A stretch of DNA of 64,000 bases from Catonia carolina (taxonomy: Eukaryota > Arthropoda > Insecta > Hemiptera > Achilidae), in contig JAQMRL010000003.1 of assembly GCA_035578175.1 (NCBI GenBank), positions 83,091,969-83,155,968 of the forward strand, written 5' to 3'. Each line of letters starts with the position of its first letter. The stretch's first letter is position 1. The position numbers and the translations under genes were made by a program. Of the stretch, positions 23,716-33,857 are shown piece after piece. The notes beneath the pieces were generated by a model, which saw only the letters and a list, made by a program, of their open reading frames with translations, did not search any database and was not told the origin of the DNA.

Positions 23716-24045
23716 TTAAAACCTATAACTTAAATTGAAAACACTATGTCTTTTCAGTCTTGAAAACCCGGTATCAATATGGTTTAGCAGATTCAGAGCC
23801 AGGAAGTTTGGATGATGGTTGAGTCTTTCTTCATATTTACGGCTGAATTTTGATATAGTTTGTTTCACAGTGTCTATATTAAAATAGGCGTAGATATAGG
23901 TGTTTTTGATGTACCACGGGATTTGCAGGGCCCGCCGCAAGAATTTTGACTGAAAACGTTCGAATATATTTATGTTTTAAGTGGTGGATGTACCCCAGAA
24001 TTGAAGCCCATAAGTGATAAAATTGGGTTGTTGTCAGTAGTGTTC
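23716..24045 (-). pseudogene. Jockey-type LINE ORF2 C-terminal relic
   Basis: On the minus strand, Y-G-L/F-Q-F-W-G (about 24020), then F-Q-S-K-F-L-R-R-A-L-Q-I-P-W-Y-I-K-N, T-V-K-Q-T-I-S-K-F, Y-E-E-R-L-N-x-H-P-N, and R-L-K-R near the end follow the order seen at the end of Jockey-clade reverse transcriptases (L-Q-x-x-Q-N-K-x-L-R, A-P-W-Y/F-V-R-N, H-x-N, R-L-K-R). The last 74 codons (23716-23940) are open. A stop and a frame change lie upstream. The polymerase core is missing. Confidence 0.7.
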
Positions 24046-24861
24046 ATGATTAATAAATAAAAGTTTAATGAAAAAAATATGTCTTCGATTTAATAATGAC
24101 AAATTTAGGTAAGTAAATAGGGTTATTTTTTTTATTTTTTTGTTTTGGAAGTTTTTACCAATTCTATTTAGCATACCAAGATTTTTTTAAATTGAAGAAA
24201 ACTGGGACTTCTAAAGTGGTGTTTCCAACACTAGCATTCAGCCGGTCACATTACGAAGTCGCTGACTAGTTGTTGCTGTAACTTTTGTAGCAAGTTATTA
24301 CAATCTGAAATATATTAGGCTGGGAAATAGCTTAGTATTTATTTTAAACTCGAAGTACTAACACCCATTAACTCATTAACCACAATAAATACCATTACTT
24401 AAAATCTGAATAACATACAAAATAAAAAATAGTTTTAAATCCAATTTAAATCTAAATTAAAGTAGGTTTATCAAGGTTAAATATGTGTGGTAAAGTTTAT
24501 TACAGATAATCCCCACACAATTTTTTAAGCTAAATTATAAGATTAATCTAACTTAACAAAAAGAATTGTTACTCAACAGAGAAACATATTTAAATTAACC
24601 CGAAGGTTTAAGTCAACCTACTCTTAAAATAAAATTGACGTACTTTGTACAATTTTTTCCCGTTAATTATTTATCCGGAACTGTTCACCAGGAGCGGTAA
24701 CTAGGAGAAACAAGGGGGACAGCTGTACCGGAACCCGAGCTGATGGGAGCCCATAACTTTTTAATTTGTATTTTTACTTTTTGTAAATAATTCTTAAGAA
24801 CAAGTAATTTAAGTTGATAGGTACTGATGATGATTTATAAACAAATAACTGACATAAACAA
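24046..24861. other. No gene; AT-rich
   Basis: No feature supported. A GC-richer patch at 24690-24760 (GGAGCGGTAACTAGGAGAAA onward) has no frame. Confidence 0.5.
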
Positions 24862-25030
24862 CCGCATTGGTGTAGTTGGTAACGTGTTTGCCTCTTATTA
24901 TGCGGTCTTGGGTACGAATCCCACTCAGGCACGGCATACATTAAAAAAAAATCGTTTCATCCTTCATTGTACATAGTTACAACCCAACGTCGCTAATGAC
25001 CACTGTAGTTGATGCGACGTTAAACAAACA
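24862..25030 (+). repeat. tRNA-derived SINE, family D, full copy
   Basis: The head has box A (TTGGTGTAGTTGGTAAC) and box B (GGTACGAATCCCAC) in tRNA spacing and ends CAGGCACGGCATAC. An A run follows, then a conserved body (TTCATTGTACATAGTTACAAC, CGTCGCTAATGACC, TAGTTGATGCGACGTTAAAC). The body matches 54764-54850 and 29471-29551 in inverted orientation. Confidence 0.8.
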
Positions 25031-25768
25031 AAGGGAAAAAAACACTACCCTAAATACTTCGAATTGACTTACTAAATAAACCTTTTTGATATAATTGTGT
25101 TTGGTGGTTGTCAAACAAGGGAGGTTTATTAGGATTTTTGTACTGGGCAACACGATATCTGTTACCCGCCCCTTTAGTAAGCTTTATGGATTTTTGGTAT
25201 TATTACCTCCGACTGTTTTGCACATTATTGTGTTTTTTTACGTTAACGGTGAAGAAAAGTACATGAAAATACATCGTATCTGATGGAAATTGAATCCTCT
25301 GGATTCTTGGCATAGAAACCAGTGGCATTTTACACCATATTATTGACCTCCCAATTTTATCGTTTCTTTTTGTGCGGAATTGACATAAATGAATTTCAAC
25401 ATGGACCTTCAGTCCAGTTTGTTCATGTGTACCTGTGAGCTGATCACTATACAAAGTCGTCGCTTATCCTACCGGTGTTACTTAACTAACAATAGCGACT
25501 TTTTCAATAGGTGCTCAGCTGGTCCACTGAAGTTCAAGAATTATCATTTTGAATAGGACCAGAGTTTTCCTTTTATAAATTTCCGAGATCTCAGAGATTT
25601 CCGTTTATAAATTTTTGTAATATGTCTACAAAATTAGTAATAAGGATTGGGAAGAAAGCTATTGGATTTTTCAGAATCAATATTAAATAATTCTGATCAC
25701 CTTTAATATTAATTTATTTGCATTATTTATCATATAAGTGAGAGGATTAGTACTTAGTTTTGTATTTC
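25031..25768. other. No gene; part of the low-copy repeat shared with 2.3 kb
   Basis: GTTTGTTCATGTGT...CCTACCGGTGTTACTTAA (25417-25488) parallels 2310-2375. Overlapping short frames on both strands at 25095-25454 have no family resemblance. Confidence 0.4.
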
Positions 25769-26687
25769 TACTTTATCTTGTCCTGAATGGATATGTAGGG
25801 AAGGAAAGTATTGTTTTCATGTAGATTTTTCGAAATCGAGTTTTCACCAGATATGCACGTTTTCAGGCCCCTTGAACCCAAAAACATGTTTTTATCAATT
25901 GGTGTGAGTGTGTGGGTGCGCGCGCGCGTAGAACAAAATATCTCAAGAACGGAAAATTGTTCGAAGTTGAAACTTGGAACTTAAGTTAAGTACCACTAGA
26001 GGACCCGACACGAACAATTTCATCAAAATCGGTCAACCAAAGTAGTAGTTAATTCGTGTAATTTTTCACTTTTTTGTGTTTTTTGTCAAAAACGGCTCTT
26101 ACCTTTGTTTTTAAAAATCGCCTCATTTACTATATTTTTTATGCTCCACAAGGTAAGTTAAGCTCCATGTCGGCTAAAATTCTTGGGGAGGTTATTCTAT
26201 TCTCTCTAAAAAAAATATTTTTTTTAAGATTGCGGCCTTTTAATATAGGCCTACATTTTAGGGAAAAAGTGTATATAATCAAAGTTATAGAAAAATTTAA
26301 AAACCTACAACTTTTATTTCAAAAATTGTTTGTACAATGCTTAGTTTAGCGGCAATTAGCGATTTTCTGTTCTGATTTTAATGAAGATATGTAAAAAAAT
26401 GGGATTTTTTAAGTTTCCGGCCTTAGCATGCATTTTACGACAAAAATGTATGATCAAAGTTATGGGAAATCAACAAACCTACAACTTTTATTTTAAGCAA
26501 TTATTGATTTCCCGTATGTATAAGTTCCAGAAAGGTTGATTTTCATTTTGGGTCACTCATTCATGATTGAAATTAAGTTATGTTTTTACATTTTACATTG
26601 TTTATTTATGATTAAATAGCTGTAGGTTACATTGTTCATTATCTGCATTGCCAAGAGAAAGTCGTGTGAGTGTTTCACACCAGTTTT
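25769..26687 (-). mobile_element. Family B element, copy 5 (full length, inverted)
   Basis: The 3' end (TACTTTATCTTGTCC) lies at 25769 and the 5' end (GTGTTTCACACCAG) at 26687. Bases 25909-25930 form the TG/CG-rich counterpart of the CA repeat. A TAGGCCTA palindrome (26246-26253) interrupts the otherwise aligned AATATGCATTTTAG block. The 91-codon plus-strand frame at 26074-26349 lies wholly inside and is a shadow. Confidence 0.8.
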
Positions 26688-27820
26688 TTATTATTTATCA
26701 TAAAAATATGGGTGAGGATTAGTAGTAATGTATTTATTTCGCATTACATAGTAGTACATCCTGATATTTATTTTATTAATTCTTGTATCGTTTGATGTAC
26801 GTAATTTATGTGTCCTGGGTGCAGACAATTTAAATTAAGAAAATTGTGAGTTCTGATTGGATTGATTGATATATAGCCACTGATTATTTTAAAGTCCTAC
26901 TTCTGTTATGATATCTCTAACCGCACATTAGGATTTGATTGGAGATAGTTATCTTATTTTATAGTTTAAGTTATTGTAGCTTACATTGTTAGACAAGAAA
27001 ATTATCTTGACTGAAAATAAACTTAACGAACACCCCGTTGAGGGATCTGGCTGATGACCACATTATGTGTTAGGTGGAAAGAAGAAATCCTTGTAGTACT
27101 GTTCGACCAAATTATTATTTCCACACTTGGAACAACCCGCTCGATGTCCATCTCGGCAAAATAATCTTAAAGCTTTTAACCTCTCACACAATTTTGCTCG
27201 TTGAAAGCCAAGTTAAAATTGTACCACATAAAACCAGTTACAACCGGAAATAGGAATTTTGTTAAAACTGTACGAATCAGCACTGAAAGTGAAAAAAAAA
27301 ACACCTGAAAATATGTTATAAATAAGTACCTAAAACATATATCTTGAACAAATTGTACAATATCTTTGATTTTTGGAAGGTTTACATAACTTAATCAGAT
27401 GTTATTTTTTATGCGTCCGGTAAATAATTTGAAAAAAGGAAAAAGTAAAGAAAGATATCATACTCTACAGCGGTACTGTATCGTATCTGATAACTGATTG
27501 CATAATACAGTAGTACATTTTGTACAATAAAATCACCTCTATTTATTAATAGTTAATAATACTGATAGAAAAAAGCACTAAATTCCCAAACGACTTTATT
27601 CCAAACAAATAAAATAAAATTTTAGAATTTGTTTTTCAAAATTTAGATATTACGTAATGCCGTATAGCCTATGTTACTGAGAAAGCTCTTAAGTTTTTCA
27701 AAAATGAACGAATTTTTGAAATCCTTTGTGTAGTTCCTGAGGTTACATTGTACAAACAAATGTTACTTTTTTTATAATGTTTGTGTATATTTCGAAAAAC
27801 TGTGTTTCTTAAAGTTTAAC
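26688..27820. other. No gene; AT-rich
   Basis: No frame, RNA or repeat recognised, including the slightly GC-richer part around 27030-27200. Confidence 0.5.
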
Positions 27821-27971
27821 TTATTTAAAGTCGCATCGATATATTCGTCATTAACGAGCATTTTAGGTTAAGGAACAGTAGGTTTGAATGAGTTATAATT
27901 TTGTAAACCCTGGCGGGAATCGTACCCGGTACCTCCGCTTTACAGAGTAGCACTGAGCCACGGAGGCGGCG
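27821..27971 (-). repeat. tRNA-derived SINE, family D-like, second head type
   Basis: On the minus strand the head reads CCTCCGTGGCTCAGTGCTAC with box B GGTACGATTCCCGCC; GGAGG and CCTCC could pair. Bases 27821-27860 (TTATTTAAAGTCGCATCGAT, then CGTCATTAACGA) resemble the family D tail TTATTTAACGTCGCATCAAC. So a different tRNA head is joined to a family D-like tail. Confidence 0.6.
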
Positions 27972-28011
27972 AACTATTTATTTACTGATATAAATATCGG
28001 TTCAAACCCAA

Positions 28012-28314
28012 ACCCCACCGGGTTAGTCTATTCGTAAATTTTTCGACGCGAGTCAGCTGTTTAACAGCTGATTTTTGGAGTTTAAATTCTAGTAACGGTG
28101 GTACCTAGTTACTTATACGGATTTGAATACTAGACAGTGGTCACCGGTGTACTTTGATGGTTGGGGTTGAATGAACCAACCATACTCTCTCAGGAATGGT
28201 CAGCCTGGGTCTGTACTAGACTACTTATCATTCTCATCTCATTGGGTCTTGGAGATGCTTACTGTTCTTAAATTAAACAGATTGCAACGTTCACACTTTA
28301 ACAATAAAAAAAAT
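28012..28314 (+). repeat. tRNA-derived SINE, family C, copy 4
   Basis: Full length from CCCCACCGGGTTAGTCTATTC to ACATTAG-like and an A-rich tail. Box A is mutated (GTCTATTCGTAAA) and the box B region is rearranged around 28080. The TCAGCTGTTTAACAGCTGA palindrome is intact (28051-28069). Confidence 0.8.
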
Positions 28315-29152
28315 AATCGATTATAACAGCATGACTTTTAATAAAATTGCTCAAGTATTTGTAAAAAAATACCAATTTTAAAATGATATAAATGGAATCT
28401 TTCATTTAAAATAAAAAGGTGAAGTTAACTTGGTCCTATTATACAAAGTAAGATTGAACCATGAGTGGGTGTGTGGTGTTGCTAATAGCCCACTAACTGA
28501 GTCTTCCTGTACAGTTTTTTGTCACGTACTGTATTTTGTTAGGCGAAAGAACTTTAAAATAAATAGTCGAGTGTTTGAGGGGTTTACAAGTCAAGGGCCG
28601 AACTAGAATATTATTTCTCTACCCAGGGGTCTTCGAACATCAGAAGAAAACACATATCATTTTTATCGTACTCAAACCTCCTTCTATTCTTGTGTTTTAA
28701 CGAGGAATTCATGTTAACTCTTACTTATGATTTCTGCTCATCTTTGGCTTCTGTAATGATAACATTTAACTTCTGTTTTCAATTTTTTATATTGTTTGTT
28801 TAATTTTTAATAATCCTTTTTCACATTTTTATACAAATTTATATTTATTACAATATTATAGCAATATCTAAATATGACTCTAAAGGTTCCAAAACTTGAA
28901 TTACTTGCTGGAGCTTGCAGTCTTAAATACAGTTTTCTTATTGGCCAAAAAGGTCCCTAGGCCAGAGGCGTTTTAAATGTCTGAGTTGAGCATCCGGTAT
29001 CGCCCTAATGTACATGTTTTTATGAGAGATTTGTCATGTAATTCTAATTTGTCGTGCATCGTTTTGTATAGTTAATGACGACGTCAGGGTATGTAAGTGT
29101 TTGTGCAACGTTAGGTTTGTGATGTAAACAATGAAATAGCGTTATTATTTTA
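28315..29152. other. No gene; AT-rich
   Basis: Nothing recognised. Confidence 0.5.
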
Positions 29153-29372
29153 TTTTTTTTGGTTTTACGTCTGACTGTTTTGCAATTTCTGCTAATGCAG
29201 GCGGTATTGCGTTATCGCTCGCAGAATCTCGTTTTGAATCGCTTGTATAAGTTCGTGTGAGAAGGTTTAGCAGATCTTGATTAGGCAGAACTTGAACTTC
29301 ATATGTCGAGATTGGTTTTAAAACAGTCTTGTAGGTTGTTAATTTATGTGAAATGTTAATTTGGAACATCCA
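29153..29372 (-). pseudogene. Possible LINE ORF2 fragment joined to a SINE-type tail
   Basis: The minus frame 29145-29369 contains S-H-K-L-T-T-Y-K-T-V-L-K-P-I-S-T-Y-E-V-Q-V, close to the L-x-x-Y-K-x-x-L-x-P-x-x-T-Y-G-x-Q segment of Jockey-type polymerases. The rest of the frame diverges. Its last part, TTAGCAGAAATTGCAAAACA on the minus strand, is also the tail of the tRNA-headed SINE at 39081. The junction may be an in-frame accident of two elements. Confidence 0.4.
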
Positions 29373-29470
29373 TCTCGTTAGCGTTTTAAAGAACTATTGA
29401 TTTATTCTTTGGCGATTATGAATTTCCAACTTTTTAAATAATATATTTGGAATTTATTTTTTATATATTT

Positions 29471-29551
29471 ATTTATTTAACGTCGCATCAACTACAACGG
29501 TCATTAGCGACGACGTTGGGGTGTAACTATGGTACAATGGAGTTTACAATT
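29471..29551 (-). repeat. Family D SINE tail fragment
   Basis: ATTTATTTAACGTCGCATCA through CGACGACGTTGGGGTGTAAC matches 54767-54840 almost base for base. The tRNA-like head is missing. Confidence 0.8.
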
Positions 29552-31389
29552 TATTAATCGATAAATTTATTTATTTTTTATCTTTTTTTAAGCACTTGTA
29601 ACGTTGTCTTGTATCATTGGAGAAATTAAGATACCTAAACGATAGTAAGTTAACCTACAGGAGACGTCACTTTTAATATACTCGTACTACTAATAATCCA
29701 AACATATAATTTGTACAGATCCGATTTAAATTGAAAATGTACCGCGTAAAATTTCGCCTAACAAGAAAATTGTGGGTAGTTACTCTTGTTTTGACTATGG
29801 GAGCCGCTACTATAGTCTCTTGGACTCTCTGTATCCATGTTTTTCGAGAATGACTTTTCCTTCTATTTTCCGGATGGTAAAGGGACACTCTTTGGGGTCA
29901 TTCTTTAGACATTACATTACATTTACATTTCATTACATTACAACTGACTGGTATCTATTGAGTTTGCTAATGGTATTATTTATTATAAATTTAAAAGTTT
30001 TCTGTTTGTTTTCACTTTTTATGTCAAGTCTGTCCGGTAAAATTTCAGAATTGTATATTACACAAGCATATTGCTATCCTCGGAAGGGTTGCATTAAAAT
30101 TTGGTTTTCAAACCAAATGTTTATGGAGATTTTATAACTATGATGATAAAAAATTTACTTAGAAATTCGTACAGAGTAGGCCCTAATTGTACGCAAATTA
30201 AATGTTAATGTTTGTTAGATATTTATGTCCTTCGAAATTTTAAATTGATTTTAAATTTTGAAATGTTTGATTAATGGTCATTTATAAATAATGCTTGTTT
30301 GTCTTTAGATATTACTTTCTCCCTTATTCATTCTCTCTTTCTAAATGACCTTTTAAAGTGTGTCGTTTATAAGAAAATAATGTTCTGTTCATCATTTCCT
30401 AATAACAAAGTTATTTTTTGTCCTAGTTTGGAAGTATTCTTTTTCATAATTGCATCATTTCATTGGTCTATAACTCACTACTGTAATTTTTAATGGTTGT
30501 CCATAAAAATTTAGAATTATGTTTATGACATTAGTGTAGTATAATGATAGCCATTAACTAATCAAATTATTCTGCAATCATTCCGTTTATTGTTTATAGG
30601 CTTCACATTCTTATATTATAAAAATTTACGTCATATAAATTATTTAATGCCGTAACAAACTGATTACCTGTATTTTTTGGTTTAAACCCTACACAAAACT
30701 TAATTAATAGTAAATAATTTATAATCAGTGAATAATTAGCAATTAGTTAATAATTAAATAATTATTATCCATGTGCGTTAATTTGAGTCGAAGTTCGGTT
30801 CCAAAGCAGATTTAAAAATCTTAATCGATGTTTATAACCACGAGTAGAAAACGTGATAAATACAGGTATTAATTATAAAACTAGCAAATCCATTATTAAG
30901 TAAAGAAATTCATCCGTATTGTAAATGCTGTGCTTTGTCTACGTATTTACTAATTTACTTTATCCTTCATTAAGCATTCTAATTCTCGACGTTAATTGTG
31001 GTTCCTCAGCTTTCCTTTTCCATTCATACTAAGCATCGAAAACATTCTGAATGAAACCACAGTGTCTTTTAACGTTCCCGATGAATTTCGCTTTCCTATT
31101 CTTCAATCAATTAATGATTCTCTTTTGCATCCTATTCTCTATAATACTTCGTTATGAGTTTTGTTTTTGTACAAGGCTGCCAAAATCCCTTACACCCTGC
31201 ATTCTCCTCCCACAAAGCAGTCGGTGTACAGCCAGGTATGGAAGTCCATTAGGAAACAGCCGTAATATACTTGATACTTATATTATTGGATCGTTTAATT
31301 TTTTAATACTATTAGAGGCAACAAACAATTTATATCTCCTAACTTATTCATGGGAAACCTTTAAACCCAGACTAGAAACGTCACCATAA
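29552..31389. other. 1.8 kb without a supported gene
   Basis: Plus-strand frames of 121 codons (29772-30137) and 112 codons (31051-31389) are the longest here. They are rich in F, L, S and I, as random A/T-rich DNA would be, have no known domain, and lack splice sites that would join them. I regard both as chance. Confidence 0.5.
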
Positions 31390-31446
31390 ACATAACCACG
31401 CAGGACCTTGTAGAGATACAGCGCTACCACTAATCCACGGTGCTTG
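31390..31446 (-). repeat. Possible tRNA-like head fragment
   Basis: The minus strand reads CCGTGGATTAGTGGTAGCGC, a good box A with flanking stem sequence, but no box B follows. Weak. Confidence 0.3.
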
Positions 31447-31829
31447 CCGAGAAGCTAAAATTTCCATGGTGTACTCAAACTCTCGTAACTATCTTTGTCA
31501 GCAATCTTCTGTACACTAGGTATCTCAAAAAGCTTTTCTGAATACTTTCAATAAGGTTAGTACTGGTAATCCTATCGTCACTTCAAACCACGGAACAGTA
31601 TTCCAAAATAAAGTGGACGTTAGGTTGGTAACGTTTATACTTTTAGGGTTTCTAAAAGTTCGACTAATCCACTTCACCCAAGCCAAGATTTTTTCGAGTC
31701 TTTGTAGTAACGTTCTTAACGGTTTTATTAGAGTATACCCCCGTTATGCTATTTTATTACTGGCGTTTTGTACTCATTTTTATTTATTTTTTATTGATTT
31801 ATGATTTTGTTACGTCCCGCTAATTTTAT
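31447..31829. other. No gene seen
   Basis: AT-rich. It ends at the pyrimidine tract of the splice-like site annotated next. Confidence 0.5.
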
Positions 31830-31856
31830 TGGTTCTTTTTCTGTTTCAGGTAAGAT
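31830..31856 (+). promoter_or_regulatory. Candidate recursive (zero-exon) splice site 1
   Basis: GGTTCTTTTTCTGTTTCAG, an excellent 3' splice site, is followed directly by GTAAGATT, an excellent 5' splice site, with the junction at 31849/31850. This back-to-back acceptor/donor is the known ratchet-point pattern of long insect introns. Confidence 0.45.
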
Positions 31857-32349
31857 TCTTTAATTATTGTCAGTAGCGGTTGCCGTTGCTGTAGGTCGAT
31901 ATTTTGTGCTGTAAGTAACCAAATTAACAATAGAAAACAATAGAAAGTTATTTTCATGATATAAAACTTTCACCCATCTGTGAGAACTGAAATGTACACT
32001 GTCCAAAACAAAACCTAACCACCGGTAAGGGTGGTGTATAATGTAAAATCTTTACAAAAATTTCACATTCATACAGGAACTTATTTTTTAACTTTCGTTT
32101 CACTTTAGAATACAAAAGTTTTTGGTTCAAAGGTTATTTTTTTCTAATAGCTAATGAATTGAAAGTAAAATCACAATGGTAAATGAAATTTTGTGTAATT
32201 CATTTCGGGGTTTAGATCCGTACTAATAATTTTGTCTTAACTGGTGTACTAGTAAGAAAAGATTATGGTCATTAGCAGGGAAGAAATCCGGGGCATACAT
32301 CTGTATATAAACCAGACAAGAATAGAACGAGTCTATAACAATGTCTATA
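31857..32349. other. No gene; AT-rich
   Basis: Nothing recognised. Confidence 0.5.
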
Positions 32350-32895
32350 TCTGGGTACCATTATCAACGCGATGTGGAGCAACTCCAAGGAGATAAGCTG
32401 TCGTATAAGTCAAACTGCAGCTCCTGAGATGGTGTATTTTTAGTTATTTTGCATGGTGTGGAGACTAGGACCTTAAACAGGGCAATTACCAACAATCTCG
32501 AGGCTTTTGAACTCTAGCAGTATATACAAATCTTGAAGATACCATGGACGCGGAGGGTCACCAACATGGAAGTCTTACAGAGGATGAATCAAGGCCTAGA
32601 GCTAATTAACTTTGCCAAATGTTGTACGCTTCAATATTTTGGGCACATCATGAGGAATCAAAAAAGATAAGAGGAAAGGATAGAAGGATAAGAATAGGAA
32701 GGAAGGAAGGACGGAAGAATAAGAAATACTGCAGGGCATCCTGCGAGGAAGAATAGAAGAAAAATTTCCTGGCTTTCCAGTTTGAAGGCCTGGTTTAGGA
32801 AGAGCTTCACAGATTTGTTCCATATAGCATCCAACAAAGTTAGATGAGCCATGTTGATCGCGAACATCCGAAGGGAAATAGACACGCTAAGAAAA
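32350..32895 (+). pseudogene. Non-LTR retrotransposon ORF2 C-terminal relic
   Basis: The plus strand, across frame changes, gives L-G-T-I-I-N-x-x-W-S-N-S-K-E-I-x-C-R-I (the YLG/primer-grip region), Y-G-V-E-T-R-T-L, L-E-A-F-E-L, I-L-K-I-P-W, V-T-N-M-E-V-L-Q-R-M-N, L-Q-Y-F-G-H-I-M-R-N, then after a degraded stretch I-S-W-L, W-F, D-L-F and M-L-I-A-N-I-R. This is the complete order of the C-terminal third of a very common insect LINE family. Several stop codons and at least two frameshifts make it dead. The minus-strand frames at 32602-32885 are shadows. Confidence 0.8.
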
Positions 32896-33470
32896 AAAAT
32901 AGATAATTTACAAATATTTATTTATACAATTTTTTTGTTTATTTTTAAATGTAAATCTAATAGTATAATAAACATCGGGTAAAAGATTTATTGTTAAGTT
33001 AACAAAAAAAGACAGGTAGTCATGACTGTAATAAAATACAAGTCAAATTTGCACACCAAAACTATAATTTATATATATTATTACGGTAATACAGTGATCC
33101 TATTGTAAATTTAAGTGTTTAAAGCGTTTGTCCTTCAATAAAGCATTTGTGCGTGTGGCAGTTTTCCAATTAGGCCTACAATAACGTTATTATTTTCATT
33201 TCATTACATTATTATAATAATACATCGTGAACGTGTTTGTGTTCATAATGTGTAGGTGGATAAAAATTTGTATTTGCGTCCTGACATTCTAGATAAATTG
33301 TGTTCGATTTGGTGGGAATAAAATAATAGGATTAATAAATTAATAGAAAGTTAAATTTTCTTTTCTGGTGCTGTGGATATGTTTGGTGATGGGATAACAT
33401 TCACAAGATTTCGGTACATTTTTCTCAATTATGGGAATTCGAATCTAAATAATGCGGCACAACAGTCCAA
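32896..33470. other. No gene; AT-rich
   Basis: Contains one TAGGCCTA (33171). Nothing else recognised. Confidence 0.5.
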
Positions 33471-33857
33471 AAAAAATCTGGTGTGAAACACTCACACAAC
33501 TTTCTCTTGCCATTGCAAATAATTTAAACAATATAACCTAACATTAGTAATAAAACATTAGAAATAAACAAAAAACTAACCTCAAAAAACATAACCTTAT
33601 TTTAATCATGAGTGAAAAACGGAAAATGAAAATCGACCTGTTTGGCTTAAAAATATGGAAAATCACTCTTTCACGCTAAACTAGGCTCTGTAGAGAAAAA
33701 TGTTTTAAATAAAAGTTGTAGATCTTTTAATTTCCTATAAATTTGATTATATACACTTTTGTCGTAAAATGCATACCAAGGCCGAATGTTAGGTTTATTG
33801 TTAATTGTTTGCAGTGGCAAGAGAAAGTTGTGTGAGTGTTTCACACCAGATTTTTTT
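33471..33857. mobile_element. Family B element, copy 6 (short form with both ends inverted)
   Basis: Bases 33471-33786 are the plus-oriented 5' third of the element. From 33787 the sequence switches to the minus-oriented first ~70 bases, ending GTGTGAGTGTTTCACACCAG. The result is a 387 bp unit with ~70 bp inverted 5' ends on both sides and no 3' end. It looks like a dimer/fold-back deletion product or a template-switch copy. Confidence 0.75.

Noticed and set aside
26141..26160. AAGGTAAGTTAAG as a donor or ratchet site
   Set aside because: It is part of a family B copy and lacks a CAG acceptor with a pyrimidine tract.
29772..30137. 121-codon plus-strand frame
   Set aside because: Rich in F, S, L, Y and I as expected from A/T-rich DNA, no domain, and no supporting splice or promoter signals.
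31051..31389. 112-codon plus-strand frame
   Set aside because: No conserved motif or signal. The composition is like other chance frames here. A possible minus-strand LINE reading of the same DNA was too weak to call.
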